This document shows, piece by piece, positions 7,000 to 15,068 of a stretch of DNA of 20,167 bases. A model generated the notes under the pieces. The model was given only the letters and a program-made list of their open reading frames with translations, was not told the DNA's origin and ran no database searches. The position numbers and the translations under genes are program-made. Every line of letters starts with the position of its first letter. Positions within the stretch are counted from its first letter, which is position 1. Source of the DNA: an uncultured bacterium. Lineage in GTDB: Bacteria; Actinomycetota; Coriobacteriia; Coriobacteriales; Coriobacteriaceae. Location: the NCBI GenBank assembly GCA_905214425.1, contig CAJMLY010000032.1, positions 1-20,167 of the forward strand, given 5' to 3'.

Positions 7000-9267
7000 A
7001 TGCCCCGAATTAACCTCATGGAACTCGCCGAGCAGTCTTTTGGCACCTCGCTCGAGCAGCTCGACGACCGTCGCATTTACAAGCTGCTGGTCAAACTCGT
7101 GCAGGAGCGCTCCGCCGCCCGCCCGCTCAACAACGGCAAGAAAAAGCTCTATTACATTTCCGCCGAATTTTTGATCGGCAAGCTGCTCATCAACAATATG
7201 ATCGACCTCGGCATCTACGACGAGGTTAAGGACCAGCTCACCGCCGCAGGCCACGACCTCAACAAGATCGAGGAGTTCGAGGTCGAGCCGTCACTCGGCA
7301 ACGGCGGCCTGGGCCGCTTGGCCGCATGCTTCCTGGATTCCATCGCCACGCTGGGCTTGACCGGCGATGGCGTGGGCCTCAACTATCACTACGGTCTGTT
7401 CCGTCAGCGCTTTGTCGACAACCAGCAGAAGGCCGTCCCCGACGAGTGGCTCGGTGAGCAGGACATCCTAGTCGACGATGACCGCTCCTACACCGTCGAG
7501 TTCGGCGATTTTGCCGTTACTTCCAAGCTCGTCAACATCGATGTGCCCGGTTACGGCCAGCCCACCAAGAACCGCCTGCGCCTGTTCGACCTGGCGAGCG
7601 TCGACGACGGCCTGGTCCCCGGCAGCTCCATCGACTTCGACAAGACCGAGATCGCCAAGAACCTCACCTTGTTCCTCTACCCCGACGATTCCGACGAGCA
7701 GGGCCGCCTACTTCGCATCTATCAGGAGTACTTCATGGTGAGCAACGCCGCCCAGCTCCTAATCGACGAGGCCGTCGAGCGCGGCAGCAACCTGCACGAT
7801 CTGGCCGACTATGCCGTGGTCCAAATTAACGACACGCACCCCACCATGGTCATCCCCGAGCTCATTCGCTTGCTCACCACCGAGCATGGCGTCGAGTTTG
7901 ACGAGGCCGTGACCATTGTACGCTCCATGGTCGCCTACACTAACCACACGATTCTTGCCGAGGCGCTCGAGAAGTGGCCGCTCGCCAGCCTGCAGAAGGT
8001 CTCCCCTGCCATCGCCGACATTATCGTCAAGCTCGATGAGATCGCGAAGGCCGAGCACGATGACCCGCGCGTCGCCATCATCGACGAGCACGACACCGTC
8101 CACATGGCCCACATGGACATCCACTTTGGCTTCTCCATCAACGGCGTAGCCGCCCTCCACACCAAGATCCTGGAGGACACCGAGCTTCATCCGTTCTACG
8201 AGATCTATCCCAAGAAGTTCTCCAACAAGACCAACGGCATCACCTTCCGCCGCTGGATCCATGGCGCTAACCCCGCGCTCGCCAGCCTGCTCGACGATGT
8301 GATCGGCACCGACTGGCGCAGCACCGGCGATCTGAGCAAACTCGCCAAGTTCGCCGACGACAAGGACGTTCTTGAGCGCCTGGCCGCCACCAAGGTCGAA
8401 GCCAAGGCCATCATGCGCCAGTTCATGGCGCTCGAGCAGGGCGTGACCATTCCCTCCAACGCCATCATCGACGTCCAGGTCAAGCGCATCCACGAGTACA
8501 AGCGTCAGCAGATGCTCGCGCTCTACATCATCTGGAAGTACCTCGATATCAAGAACGGCAACAGACCTAAGCACCCCGTCACCATCATCTTTGGCGGCAA
8601 GGCGGCGCCTGCCTACACTATCGCGCAGGACATCATCCATCTGATCTTGACGCTGTCGCAGTGGATTGCAAACGACCCCGACGTGGCTCCCTACCTGCAG
8701 GTCGTCATGATCGAGAACTACAACGTCACCGCCGCCGAGCGCGTGATCCCCGCCGCTGATATCTCCGAGCAGATCAGCCTGGCCTCCAAGGAGGCGAGCG
8801 GCACCTCCAACATGAAGTTCATGCTCAACGGCGCCCTAACCCTGTGCACGCTCGACGGCGCCAACGTGGAGATTGCCGAGCTCGTGGGCGACGAGAATAT
8901 CTATACCTTTGGTGCCTCGTCCAAACAGGTCGAGCAGCTCTATGCCGACGGCACCTATGACGCCGGTATGCTCTACCGCAAGCCCGGTATTAAACTGCTG
9001 GTGGACTTCATCACCAACCCGGCCTTTATGGCGACCGGCAACGCCGAGCGCCTACAGCGCCTGCACGACGACATTAAGGGCAAGGACTGGTTTATGGCCC
9101 TGCTCGACATCGAGGAGTACATCCAGACCAAGGAGCGCGTGTTGGCCGACTACGAGGACCAGGACGTCTGGATGCGCAAGGCGCTCATCAATATCGCCAA
9201 CGCCGGCACCTTCTCGTCCGACCGCACCATCTCCCAGTACAACGACGAGATCTGGCACCTGAACTAA
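7000..9267 (+). CDS. glgP: Glycogen/maltodextrin phosphorylase (GT35)
   Basis: 755-residue PLP-dependent alpha-glucan phosphorylase that releases glucose-1-phosphate from the non-reducing end of alpha-1,4-glucans using phosphate. Family marks run along the chain: YYISAEFLIGKLL, EPSLGNGGLGRLAACFLDS, VQINDTHPTM, NKTNGITFRRW and VKRIHEYKRQQ, then the PLP site EASGTSNMKFMLNG with the Schiff-base lysine K606. The length fits the short bacterial maltodextrin/glycogen phosphorylases. The ATG at 7000 is preferred for its CAGGAG site 5 bases upstream; an in-frame ATG at 6973 lacks one. With malQ before it and an ABC importer convergent to it, maltodextrin breakdown is the likely job, though stored glycogen could also be the substrate. 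Confidence 0.96.
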   Translation: MPRINLMELAEQSFGTSLEQLDDRRIYKLLVKLVQERSAARPLNNGKKKLYYISAEFLIGKLLINNMIDLGIYDEVKDQLTAAGHDLNKIEEFEVEPSLGNGGLGRLAACFLDSIATLGLTGDGVGLNYHYGLFRQRFVDNQQKAVPDEWLGEQDILVDDDRSYTVEFGDFAVTSKLVNIDVPGYGQPTKNRLRLFDLASVDDGLVPGSSIDFDKTEIAKNLTLFLYPDDSDEQGRLLRIYQEYFMVSNAAQLLIDEAVERGSNLHDLADYAVVQINDTHPTMVIPELIRLLTTEHGVEFDEAVTIVRSMVAYTNHTILAEALEKWPLASLQKVSPAIADIIVKLDEIAKAEHDDPRVAIIDEHDTVHMAHMDIHFGFSINGVAALHTKILEDTELHPFYEIYPKKFSNKTNGITFRRWIHGANPALASLLDDVIGTDWRSTGDLSKLAKFADDKDVLERLAATKVEAKAIMRQFMALEQGVTIPSNAIIDVQVKRIHEYKRQQMLALYIIWKYLDIKNGNRPKHPVTIIFGGKAAPAYTIAQDIIHLILTLSQWIANDPDVAPYLQVVMIENYNVTAAERVIPAADISEQISLASKEASGTSNMKFMLNGALTLCTLDGANVEIAELVGDENIYTFGASSKQVEQLYADGTYDAGMLYRKPGIKLLVDFITNPAFMATGNAERLQRLHDDIKGKDWFMALLDIEEYIQTKERVLADYEDQDVWMRKALINIANAGTFSSDRTISQYNDEIWHLN

Positions 9268-9295
9268 TTTCGTCTCCCTTACCCATCCTCTTGAG

Positions 9296-9328
9296 AAACG
9301 GAGTCGTGGCGACACGGCTCCGTTTTTT
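9296..9328 (+). terminator. Intrinsic terminator of glgP
   Basis: AAACGGAGTCGTG-GCGA-CACGGCTCCGTTT, a 13-bp stem with one G-U pair, running into TTTTTT, 29 bases after the glgP stop. Confidence 0.94.
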
Positions 9329-9373
9329 GTGCCCCTGTGTTGTCCGTGACCTGCCTCGACCAAAAATCTCGAC

Positions 9374-9494
9374 CTGTAACATCTAGCCGACAAAATTGAG
9401 TCTACCTGTTACAGATCAAGACGGAAGGACAGGCAGCTCGACGCTGTCTCAATCTGTAACATCTAGGCTCAATTTGGCCCTCTACCTGTTACAG
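9374..9494. repeat. Duplicated CTGTAACA...TGTTACAG palindromic element
   Basis: Two 41-bp units, 9374-9414 and 9454-9494, sit exactly 80 bp apart. Each has perfect 8-bp ends CTGTAACA/TGTTACAG around a 25-base centre. The centre of the second matches the reverse complement of the first (CAAAATTGAG against CCAAATTGAG), and CTCGA flanks both outer edges, so the pair also forms one large imperfect inverted repeat of about 130 bp. It lies between the converging glgP and ATPase genes, after the glgP terminator. No gene is visible in 9268-9641. Confidence 0.85.
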
Positions 9495-9533
9495 TTCGAG
9501 ACAAACAAACCTACAGACAACCCCGATACAAAG

Positions 9534-9573
9534 AAAGGCTCCCCTCTCGCCCAGCGGACGGGAGGGGAGCCTT
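9534..9573 (-). terminator. Intrinsic terminator of the ABC operon
   Basis: AAGGCTCCCCTC (9535-9546) pairs perfectly with GAGGGGAGCCTT (9562-9573). On the minus strand the stem is followed by a TTTCTTTGT tail, placing it 68 bases after the ATPase stop. Confidence 0.85.
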
Positions 9574-9641
9574 ATATGTGACCGCGGCAAAAGGATGGCA
9601 ATACCGCAGTCGCCCAAAGGGAGGGTCCGGATGCACCGGGC

Positions 9642-10841
9642 CTAGATAAGGTTCTTGCCAGACACCTTATCGAAGAGATGGGTCGCGTTCTTCTCGAACT
9701 TGAACCAGATGGTGTCGCCAGCCTTGAGCGCGCCCTTGGCCTCGAGGTCGACGACGGGGATAATCAGGACAAACTGGCCGTCGGGGGCGGTCACGTGGAC
9801 ATGCTCGGTCGAACCCATGAGCTCGGTCACCTCGACGGTACCCTGGAGCGCACCCTCCTCGCCCTTGTCGGCAAGCAGGATCTGCTCGGGGCGCACGCCG
9901 GCCGTGATCTCCTTCACGTCGCCGCCGTCCCAGTTAAGAGCGAGTTGAGCGCAGGTCTCGGGGGCGAGAGCAACGTTCATGTCCTCGGTCTTGACGGTAA
10001 AGCCGTTGCCCGAGCGCACCAGCTGGGCATCGAAGAAGTTCATCTGCGGCACGCCGATGAAGCCGGCGACGAAGATGTTCGCGGGATGGTTGAAGACCTC
10101 CTGCGGCGTGGCGATCTGCTGGACGACGCCGTCCTTCATGACCACGATGCGGTCGCCAAGGGTCATGGCCTCGGTCTGGTCGTGGGTGACGTAGATGAAG
10201 GTGCCCTTGATCTCGTGACGCAGCTTAATGAGCTCGGCACGCATCTGGTTACGCAGCTTGGCGTCCAGGTTGGACAGCGGCTCGTCCATCAGGAAGACCT
10301 TGGGGTCTCGCACGATGGCGCGGCCGATAGCGACACGCTGGCGCTGGCCGCCCGAAAGCGCCTTGGGCTTACGGTCGAGGTACTCGGTAATGCCCAGAAT
10401 CTCGGCAGCAGAGCGAACCTTGCGGTCGATCTCGTCCTTGGGGACCTTCTTGAGCTCAAGCGTAAACGCCATGTTCTCGTACACCGTCATATTGGGGTAC
10501 AGAGCATAGCTCTGGAACACCATGGCGATGTCGCGGTCCTTGGGCGCCACGTCGTTGACGCGCTTGCCGTCGATGAGCACATCGCCCGAGGTGATGTCCT
10601 CCAGGCCAGCGACCATGCGCATCGTCGTGGACTTACCGCAGCCAGACGGGCCGACGAGAACGATAAACTCCTGGTCATGCACGGTGAGGTTAAAGTCCTC
10701 CACCGCAAGCACGCCGTCCTCGGTAACCTTGAGGTTGTGCTTCTTCTCCTCGGTCTTCTTCTTTTTGCCAAAGAAGCCCTTCTTTTTGGACTCGTTGTTG
10801 GGATACACCTTCTGAACATGTTTGAGAACGATCTCGGCCAT
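9642..10841 (-). CDS. msmX: Sugar ABC transporter ATPase (MsmX/UgpC/MalK type)
   Basis: 399-residue cytoplasmic ATPase of CUT1 sugar importers. Motifs in order: Walker A GPSGCGKST (64-72), Q-loop VFQSYALYPNMTVYENM, signature LSGGQRQR, Walker B VFLMDEPLSNLDAKLR and switch histidine VTHDQTEA. The C-terminal quarter is the regulatory OB-fold (TOBE) domain of MalK-like proteins, with the GVRPEQ segment. The oddity is a lysine-rich insertion at about residues 15-43 (KKKGFFGKKKK...), between the first two strands of the nucleotide-binding domain, where most relatives run directly from VYPN to the AVxDF segment. Last gene of the operon, 68 bp after the second permease. Such ATPases often serve several importers, so its role may exceed this operon. 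The family is certain; the exact symbol is a convention. Confidence 0.93.
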   Translation of the reverse strand: MAEIVLKHVQKVYPNNESKKKGFFGKKKKTEEKKHNLKVTEDGVLAVEDFNLTVHDQEFIVLVGPSGCGKSTTMRMVAGLEDITSGDVLIDGKRVNDVAPKDRDIAMVFQSYALYPNMTVYENMAFTLELKKVPKDEIDRKVRSAAEILGITEYLDRKPKALSGGQRQRVAIGRAIVRDPKVFLMDEPLSNLDAKLRNQMRAELIKLRHEIKGTFIYVTHDQTEAMTLGDRIVVMKDGVVQQIATPQEVFNHPANIFVAGFIGVPQMNFFDAQLVRSGNGFTVKTEDMNVALAPETCAQLALNWDGGDVKEITAGVRPEQILLADKGEEGALQGTVEVTELMGSTEHVHVTAPDGQFVLIIPVVDLEAKGALKAGDTIWFKFEKNATHLFDKVSGKNLI

Positions 10842-10858
10842 GTCTCTACCTTTCGATA

Positions 10859-10885
10859 TGCGGCACCACGCTGAGGGGCGCCGCA
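10859..10885. other. Small intercistronic hairpin (permease 2 / ATPase)
   Basis: TGCGGCACC (10859-10867) pairs with GGCGCCGCA (10877-10885), 9 bp with one G-U pair, in the 68-bp gap between the second permease and the ATPase. No T-run; possibly an mRNA processing or stability site. Confidence 0.4.
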
Positions 10886-10909
10886 GAAACTTGCAAAACA
10901 GTTACGGCA

Positions 10910-11749
10910 TCAGCCCTTGACGGCACCTGCCACCACGCCGTCGATGATGTACTTCTGACAGAGGATGTACATGATGACGATGGGGATAACGACCATCATG
11001 ATGCAGGCCATCATGGGGCCGAGCTCGACGTGGCCGTAGCCGCCGCGGAAGTACTGGATCAAGATAGGAATGGTCTTGTACTTAGTGGAGTCGAGCGTAA
11101 GGTAGGGCAGCAGATAGTCGTTCCAGACCCACATGGTCTCGAGGATGCCGACCGAAAGATAGGTGGGCTTCATGATGGGAAGGACGATCTTAAAGAACAC
11201 CTGGACCGGGTTGCAGCCGTCGATCATGGCCGCCTCTTCGATCTCGAGCGGAATGTTCTTTACAAAGCCGGCGAACATAAAGACCGCCAGACCCGCGCCA
11301 AAGCCAAGGTAGATAAAGCAGATGTTGAACGGCGTGTTGAAGCCGATGCGGTCCGCCAAATTGGACAGCGTGAACATGAGCATCTGGAAGGGCACGACCA
11401 TCGAGAAGACGAACAGGTAATAGAAGAAGTTCGAGATCTTGCTGTTGACGCGCACTACGTACCAAGCACACATGGAGCAGCACACCAGAATCAGCACGAC
11501 CGACGTGACCGTGATGATGAGCGAGTACATAAATGCCGAGGCAAAGCCCTGCTCGTTAAGGGCATGCATGTAGTTTGCGAGGCCGTTGAACGTCTCGGGC
11601 GTGAGCAGATCGAATGCCGTGGTGGTGCTGATTGCAGTTGCCTTTTTAAAGGAATTGAGCGCAATCATGAACACGGGGTAGATCCACGCGAGCGACAGAA
11701 TCGTAAAGAAAATCGAGAGCGCGCGGTTGATAACCTTATCGCGTTTCAT
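10910..11749 (-). CDS. Carbohydrate ABC transporter permease (MalG-like, CUT1)
   Basis: 279-residue inner-membrane permease with about six membrane segments, starting with FTILSLAWIYPVFMIALNSF. It carries the cytoplasmic EAA loop that docks on the ATPase, EIEEAAMIDGCNPVQVFFKI, where EAA...G is the CUT1 consensus, and the family ending with Tyr, Ile and Asp-Gly before VVAGAVKG. Its ATG overlaps the stop of the preceding permease by one base (TAATG), so the two are translationally coupled and probably made in equal amounts as a heterodimer. Substrate is inferred from neighbours (malQ, glgP) to be maltose or maltodextrin; the sequence itself does not show it. Confidence 0.93.
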   Translation of the reverse strand: MKRDKVINRALSIFFTILSLAWIYPVFMIALNSFKKATAISTTTAFDLLTPETFNGLANYMHALNEQGFASAFMYSLIITVTSVVLILVCCSMCAWYVVRVNSKISNFFYYLFVFSMVVPFQMLMFTLSNLADRIGFNTPFNICFIYLGFGAGLAVFMFAGFVKNIPLEIEEAAMIDGCNPVQVFFKIVLPIMKPTYLSVGILETMWVWNDYLLPYLTLDSTKYKTIPILIQYFRGGYGHVELGPMMACIMMVVIPIVIMYILCQKYIIDGVVAGAVKG

Positions 11750-12603
11750 TACTGCTGCACCTCCTTGGACCTCGTGGCCTTAAGCTGAATCATGGAGATG
11801 GCTACGACCAGGATGCAGAAGATAACTGCCTTGGCCTGACCGATGCCCTGCCATGCGATACCGGCACGCGAATAGAACGTGTTGTAGATGTTCAGGGCGA
11901 GCATCTCGGTGGAGTGCGCGGGGGCGCCGCCGGTAAGGGCGAGGTTCTGGTCGAACAGCTTAAAGCCGTTGGTGATGGACAGGAACAGGCAGATAGTGAT
12001 GGTCGACATCAGGTTAGGGATCTTAACCTTCCAAAACGTCTGCCATGCCGTGGCACCGTCGACCTTGGCGGCCTCGATGTAGTCGGACGGAATGGACTGC
12101 AGACCAGCGATGTAGATGATCATCATGTAGCCGACCTGCTGCCACAGGGTCAGAATGATAAGGCCCCAGAAGCCAGCAGCAGAGTTAAGGGCAATGAGCT
12201 GGGCACCCACGTTGGAGAGCAAGCAGTTGATCAGAATCTGCCAGATGTAGCCCAGCACGATGCCGCCGATCAGGTTAGGCATAAAGAAGATCGTACGGAA
12301 GATGTTGGTGCCCTTGAGCGCTTTGCGGGTGAGCGCCTGCGCGATGGCGAGGGCGATCACGTTGATGAGCACCGTCGACAGGAAGGCAAACGCCACGGTA
12401 AAGAAGAACGACGTGGCAAACTGCGGATCGGACAGTGCGCGCACGTAGTTCTCGATACCGACAAAGTGCGTGTTGTTGATGGTAATAAACTGGCAGAACG
12501 AGAGATAGAAACCCTGGATAAAGGGGATCACGAACCCGATCATAAACGCCAGACACGTGGGCAGCATAAAGAGCGGCCACCAGCGCTTGAGTGCTTTGCC
12601 CAT
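11749..12603 (-). CDS. Carbohydrate ABC transporter permease (MalF-like, CUT1)
   Basis: 284-residue inner-membrane permease, partner of the downstream MalG-like protein. The first membrane segment, PLFMLPTCLAFMIGFVIPFI, is typical of short MalF/UgpA-type permeases that lack the extra periplasmic domain of enterobacterial MalF. The EAA loop is DYIEAAKVDGATAWQTFWKV, followed by IPNLMSTITI. AAAGGA lies 7 bases before the ATG. It follows the binding-protein gene after 87 bp that contain a strong GC hairpin, which may lower its expression relative to the binding protein. Confidence 0.93.
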   Translation of the reverse strand: MGKALKRWWPLFMLPTCLAFMIGFVIPFIQGFYLSFCQFITINNTHFVGIENYVRALSDPQFATSFFFTVAFAFLSTVLINVIALAIAQALTRKALKGTNIFRTIFFMPNLIGGIVLGYIWQILINCLLSNVGAQLIALNSAAGFWGLIILTLWQQVGYMMIIYIAGLQSIPSDYIEAAKVDGATAWQTFWKVKIPNLMSTITICLFLSITNGFKLFDQNLALTGGAPAHSTEMLALNIYNTFYSRAGIAWQGIGQAKAVIFCILVVAISMIQLKATRSKEVQQ

Positions 12604-12623
12604 AGAAGGGTCCTTTCAATATG

Positions 12624-12659
12624 CAGGGGGCGGGCAAACCAACGTCTGCCCGCCCCCTG
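12624..12659. other. Intercistronic GC hairpin between binding protein and permease genes
   Basis: CAGGGGGCGGGCA (12624-12636) pairs perfectly with TGCCCGCCCCCTG (12647-12659) around a 10-base loop. On the minus strand it follows the binding-protein stop by 31 bases and has no T-run. The place and shape recall the malE-malF intergenic element of enterobacteria, which protects the 5' mRNA segment so binding protein exceeds permease. Confidence 0.75.
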
Positions 12660-12690
12660 TCGCTAATCAGATAGCTTGGGCAGCAACTGC

Positions 12691-14007
12691 TTACTCGGAA
12701 GCAGCCTTCTCGGTCTTCCAGCCATCGACGAAGGCGTTCTTGACGCCGTCCCACTTGCTGTTGTCGGCAGCATAGGCAATCAGAGCCTGCTTGAGGTTCT
12801 TCTTCCACTCCTCAGAGGGGATGTAAACGAAGTCCCAAGCGACGGTCTTCTTGCCGTCCTTGGCCATGGCAACGGCCTGCTGCGAGAAGACGTTGGTGGT
12901 CTCCTTAGCGCTCTTGAACGGGGCAGTCAGACCCATCTTGTCAGCGATGATGCTGGTGGCGGTATCAGAAGTGACGCACCAATACATGAAGTCCTCGGTG
13001 GCCTTCTGGGCATCCTCGGAAGCCTGGGAGCTGACGCACCAGTAGTTCTCGCCGCCGGAGCACAGGCCCTGGTTCTCCTCGCCGTCGACACCGATGTAGA
13101 TGGGCATCATGCCAATCTGATCGTCGGTCATGCCGGCCTTGGTGAGGTCAGCATAGGCCCAAGAACCGTTCTGGTAGAAGACGGCCTTGCCGGTTGCGAA
13201 CTCGTTTGTGGCGTCGTCGCCGGTCTTGGAGGCAAGCTGCGAAGGATCGCAGGTAGAGTCGGTGATGTACAGGTCGAAGATCTGCTTGAAGTTGTCGAGA
13301 TACTCGCCCTTGATCTCGTCGTCCTCCTGGTTGTGCTCCTTCTCGAACTCGTAGTAGAGCGGGAGGTTGGCGAGGTGGGTGGTGTAGCGCCAGCTGGAGG
13401 AGTCGTCCATGCCGGCGGAAGTGAAGGCACCCTCAACACCAAGCTCGTCCTTGCGGGCCTGGATGTCGTCGGCACAAGCCTTCAGCTTGTCGAAGGAGTT
13501 GATGTCCTCGGCCTTGTAGCCAGCCTTCTCGAGCAGCTGCTTGTTGTAGATGATGCCGTAGCTCTCCTGGACCCAGTCGATACCCAGATCCTTGCCGTCG
13601 GACTGCAGAGCCAGGGAGTCGTCAATGAGCTCACCGCGAAGCTTGGTATCGGACAGGTCGGCGCAGTAATCCTTCCAGTTCTTAAGGCCGGTGGGGCCGT
13701 TGACCTGGAACAGGGTCGGAGCGGAGCTCTTGGACATCTCGGACTTGAGCTTCTCCTCGTAGGTGTTGGAGGCGGCGGTCACGATCTTGACCTCGACGCC
13801 CTTCTCCTTCTTATAGGCCTTGGCGATCTCCTTCCACTCCTTATCGACCTCGGGCTTGAATTGGAGGAAGTAGACCTCGGCAGCGTCACCAGAAGCAGAG
13901 GAGCCGGAGCCGGCAGAACCACCGCAGCCCACGAGACCCAGACCAAGAACCGCAGCCGCGGAACCAGCAAAGCCCAGGAACTGCCTTCTGCTCATTTCGT
14001 TCTTCAT
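12691..14007 (-). CDS. Sugar ABC transporter substrate-binding lipoprotein
   Basis: 438-residue extracellular solute-binding protein of family 1 (MalE/MsmE type). The leader combines a twin-arginine motif SRRQFLGF (R7-R8) with a lipobox GLVGC (C28), so it is probably exported folded by Tat and anchored by lipid. A Gly/Ser spacer follows, then two lobes: YFLQFKPEVDKEW near the start, the hinge segment YGIIYNKQLLEKAGY, and FATGKAVFYQNGSW, all usual for the family. The ATG at 14007 is chosen for AAAGGGTGG six bases upstream and because it puts the Tat motif at the N-terminus; a GTG at 14025 is an alternative. First gene of the operon. Substrate is inferred as maltodextrin from context. Confidence 0.93.
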   Translation of the reverse strand: MKNEMSRRQFLGFAGSAAAVLGLGLVGCGGSAGSGSSASGDAAEVYFLQFKPEVDKEWKEIAKAYKKEKGVEVKIVTAASNTYEEKLKSEMSKSSAPTLFQVNGPTGLKNWKDYCADLSDTKLRGELIDDSLALQSDGKDLGIDWVQESYGIIYNKQLLEKAGYKAEDINSFDKLKACADDIQARKDELGVEGAFTSAGMDDSSSWRYTTHLANLPLYYEFEKEHNQEDDEIKGEYLDNFKQIFDLYITDSTCDPSQLASKTGDDATNEFATGKAVFYQNGSWAYADLTKAGMTDDQIGMMPIYIGVDGEENQGLCSGGENYWCVSSQASEDAQKATEDFMYWCVTSDTATSIIADKMGLTAPFKSAKETTNVFSQQAVAMAKDGKKTVAWDFVYIPSEEWKKNLKQALIAYAADNSKWDGVKNAFVDGWKTEKAASE

Positions 14008-14028
14008 TACAATCCACCCTTTCACACC

Positions 14029-14202
14029 GTGGCGGCACCCTTTGCCGCCGCCTTCGGAGATTGGCTCGGGGACTTTGCCCCTTTTGCTGATTTGTACGAT
14101 ACGCTATTTGGCTAGTTGTTTGAACAAGTATTACTAGAGCGGTAGAAAAACTTCGGTGAACGGTAATTTCAACTTGATACTTGACAAGTTTTGTATAAAC
14201 AA
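14029..14202 (-). promoter_or_regulatory. ABC-operon promoter and leader with two TreR-like sites
   Basis: Read on the minus strand, TTCAAA (14119-14124) and TATCGT (14096-14101) form a -35/-10 pair 17 bp apart. TTGTTTGAACAA (14116-14127, plus strand) overlaps the -35 and is a near match to the GT-N-TA-N-AC consensus. A full match, TTGTATAAACAA (14191-14202), lies further upstream and closely resembles the TTGTATATACAA operator of Bacillus TreR as I recall it. The leader has two small hairpins, 14068-14081 (GGGG/CCCC) and 14031-14049 (GGCGGC/GCCGCC), just before the ribosome-binding site. Confidence 0.5.
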
Positions 14203-14220
14203 TTATTTGTTATCGAATGC

Positions 14221-14275
14221 AGAGAAAACGCCCGGTCAAGCCGATGCATCGTCGGTTTGACCGGGCGTTTTCTCT
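14221..14275. terminator. Bidirectional terminator between GntR gene and ABC-operon promoter
   Basis: AGAGAAAACGCCCGGTCAA (14221-14239) pairs perfectly with 14257-14275, with further imperfect pairing inward. The minus-strand reading ends in CGTTTTCTCT, suited to end the GntR transcript, whose stop is 38 bases away; the plus-strand reading ends in the same sequence. Confidence 0.85.
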
Positions 14276-14313
14276 TTGAGGGCATGAGTCTCGTCAGGCT
14301 GCGAGCTAGCCGG

Positions 14314-15033
14314 CTATCGCTTGGAATTGACGCGGTAATGGAAGATCTCGGGGTGTGTGCGAGTGTGCGTCACCTCAAACAAGATGCCATCCGAGGTGTA
14401 CGACTGACTCTCCATGACGGCAACGCAGTTGTATTTGCCGAGGTCAAGATAGCTGCAGTCTTCATCGTTGGCGAGCTCGACACTCACCGTACGGCGGCTC
14501 GCCATCACTTTGACACCGCGCTTGTGCTCCAGATAGCCGTAAATAGAATCTGCCGCGATCTCGGGGGTCAGGCCCTTGGCGATCGACGCCAAAAAATAGC
14601 CATGGTCCACTTGGCGCGCGTTGCCGTTGAGGCTTCGGACACGCACTACGCGAATAAGCTCCTCGCCCACCCTAAAGCCCAGGCGACAAGAGAGCTGCTC
14701 GGTGCAAATCAAATGTTCAAAGGACTTAACGACCGTCGATGCAACGGCATTGTTGCGTTTTGCAAACTCGCCAAACGACTCAACCTCTTCGAGTGCGCCC
14801 AACATGTCGGTTTCGCCCTTAAGCCAAATAACGCGCACGCCCTTGCCGTGTATGGGCTGCACAAACATCCCGTCGGCCAGCATACTCAAGGCGCGACGGA
14901 CGGTATTGCGAGTGCATCCGAACTCCGCGGTCAGCTCGGCTTCGGTTGGCAGCATCTCCTGAAACGCATAGGTCCCATTAATGATGCGCGAGCGTATTTC
15001 TCGGTAGATTCCTTCGTATATCGCTTTTGGCAT
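14314..15033 (-). CDS. GntR-family regulator, HutC/UTRA subfamily, TreR-like
   Basis: 239-residue transcriptional regulator. Residues about 3-70 are a GntR winged helix-turn-helix (IYREIRSRIINGTY, LPTEAELTAEFGCTRNTVRRAL, HGKGVRVI). Residues about 90-235 are a UTRA effector domain of the kind that binds sugar phosphates. From memory it aligns well with Bacillus TreR, e.g. LTPEIAADSIYGYLE and NDEDCSYLDLGKYN, so a phosphorylated disaccharide such as trehalose-6-P or maltose-6'-P is a likely inducer. GAGGTGA lies 5 bases before the ATG at 15033; the longer upstream reading lacks support. It is divergent from the PTS fusion gene, the normal place for its regulator, and matching operators lie in the shared gap. 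Confidence 0.9.
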   Translation of the reverse strand: MPKAIYEGIYREIRSRIINGTYAFQEMLPTEAELTAEFGCTRNTVRRALSMLADGMFVQPIHGKGVRVIWLKGETDMLGALEEVESFGEFAKRNNAVASTVVKSFEHLICTEQLSCRLGFRVGEELIRVVRVRSLNGNARQVDHGYFLASIAKGLTPEIAADSIYGYLEHKRGVKVMASRRTVSVELANDEDCSYLDLGKYNCVAVMESQSYTSDGILFEVTHTRTHPEIFHYRVNSKR

Positions 15034-15068
15034 TGTTTCACCTCTATATTGTTCATTTCCGGCTAGGC

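Noticed and set aside
9374..9494. CRISPR array
   Set aside because: Only two units, each internally palindromic with related rather than unique centres, and no cas gene nearby.
9396..9581. Small plus-strand open frame between glgP and the ATPase gene
   Set aside because: Made of the palindromic repeat units and the operon terminator; no ribosome-binding site.
9678..10874. Long plus-strand open frame over the ATPase gene
   Set aside because: Antisense shadow; the minus strand has every ABC ATPase motif.
12676..14115. 479-residue plus-strand open frame over the binding-protein gene
   Set aside because: Leu/Val/Gly-rich antisense shadow without motifs; the binding protein with Tat and lipobox signals is clearly the real gene.
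14221..14275. Long hairpin as another mobile palindrome
   Set aside because: Its T-rich tails on both strands and its place 38 bases after the GntR stop are fully explained by a bidirectional terminator.
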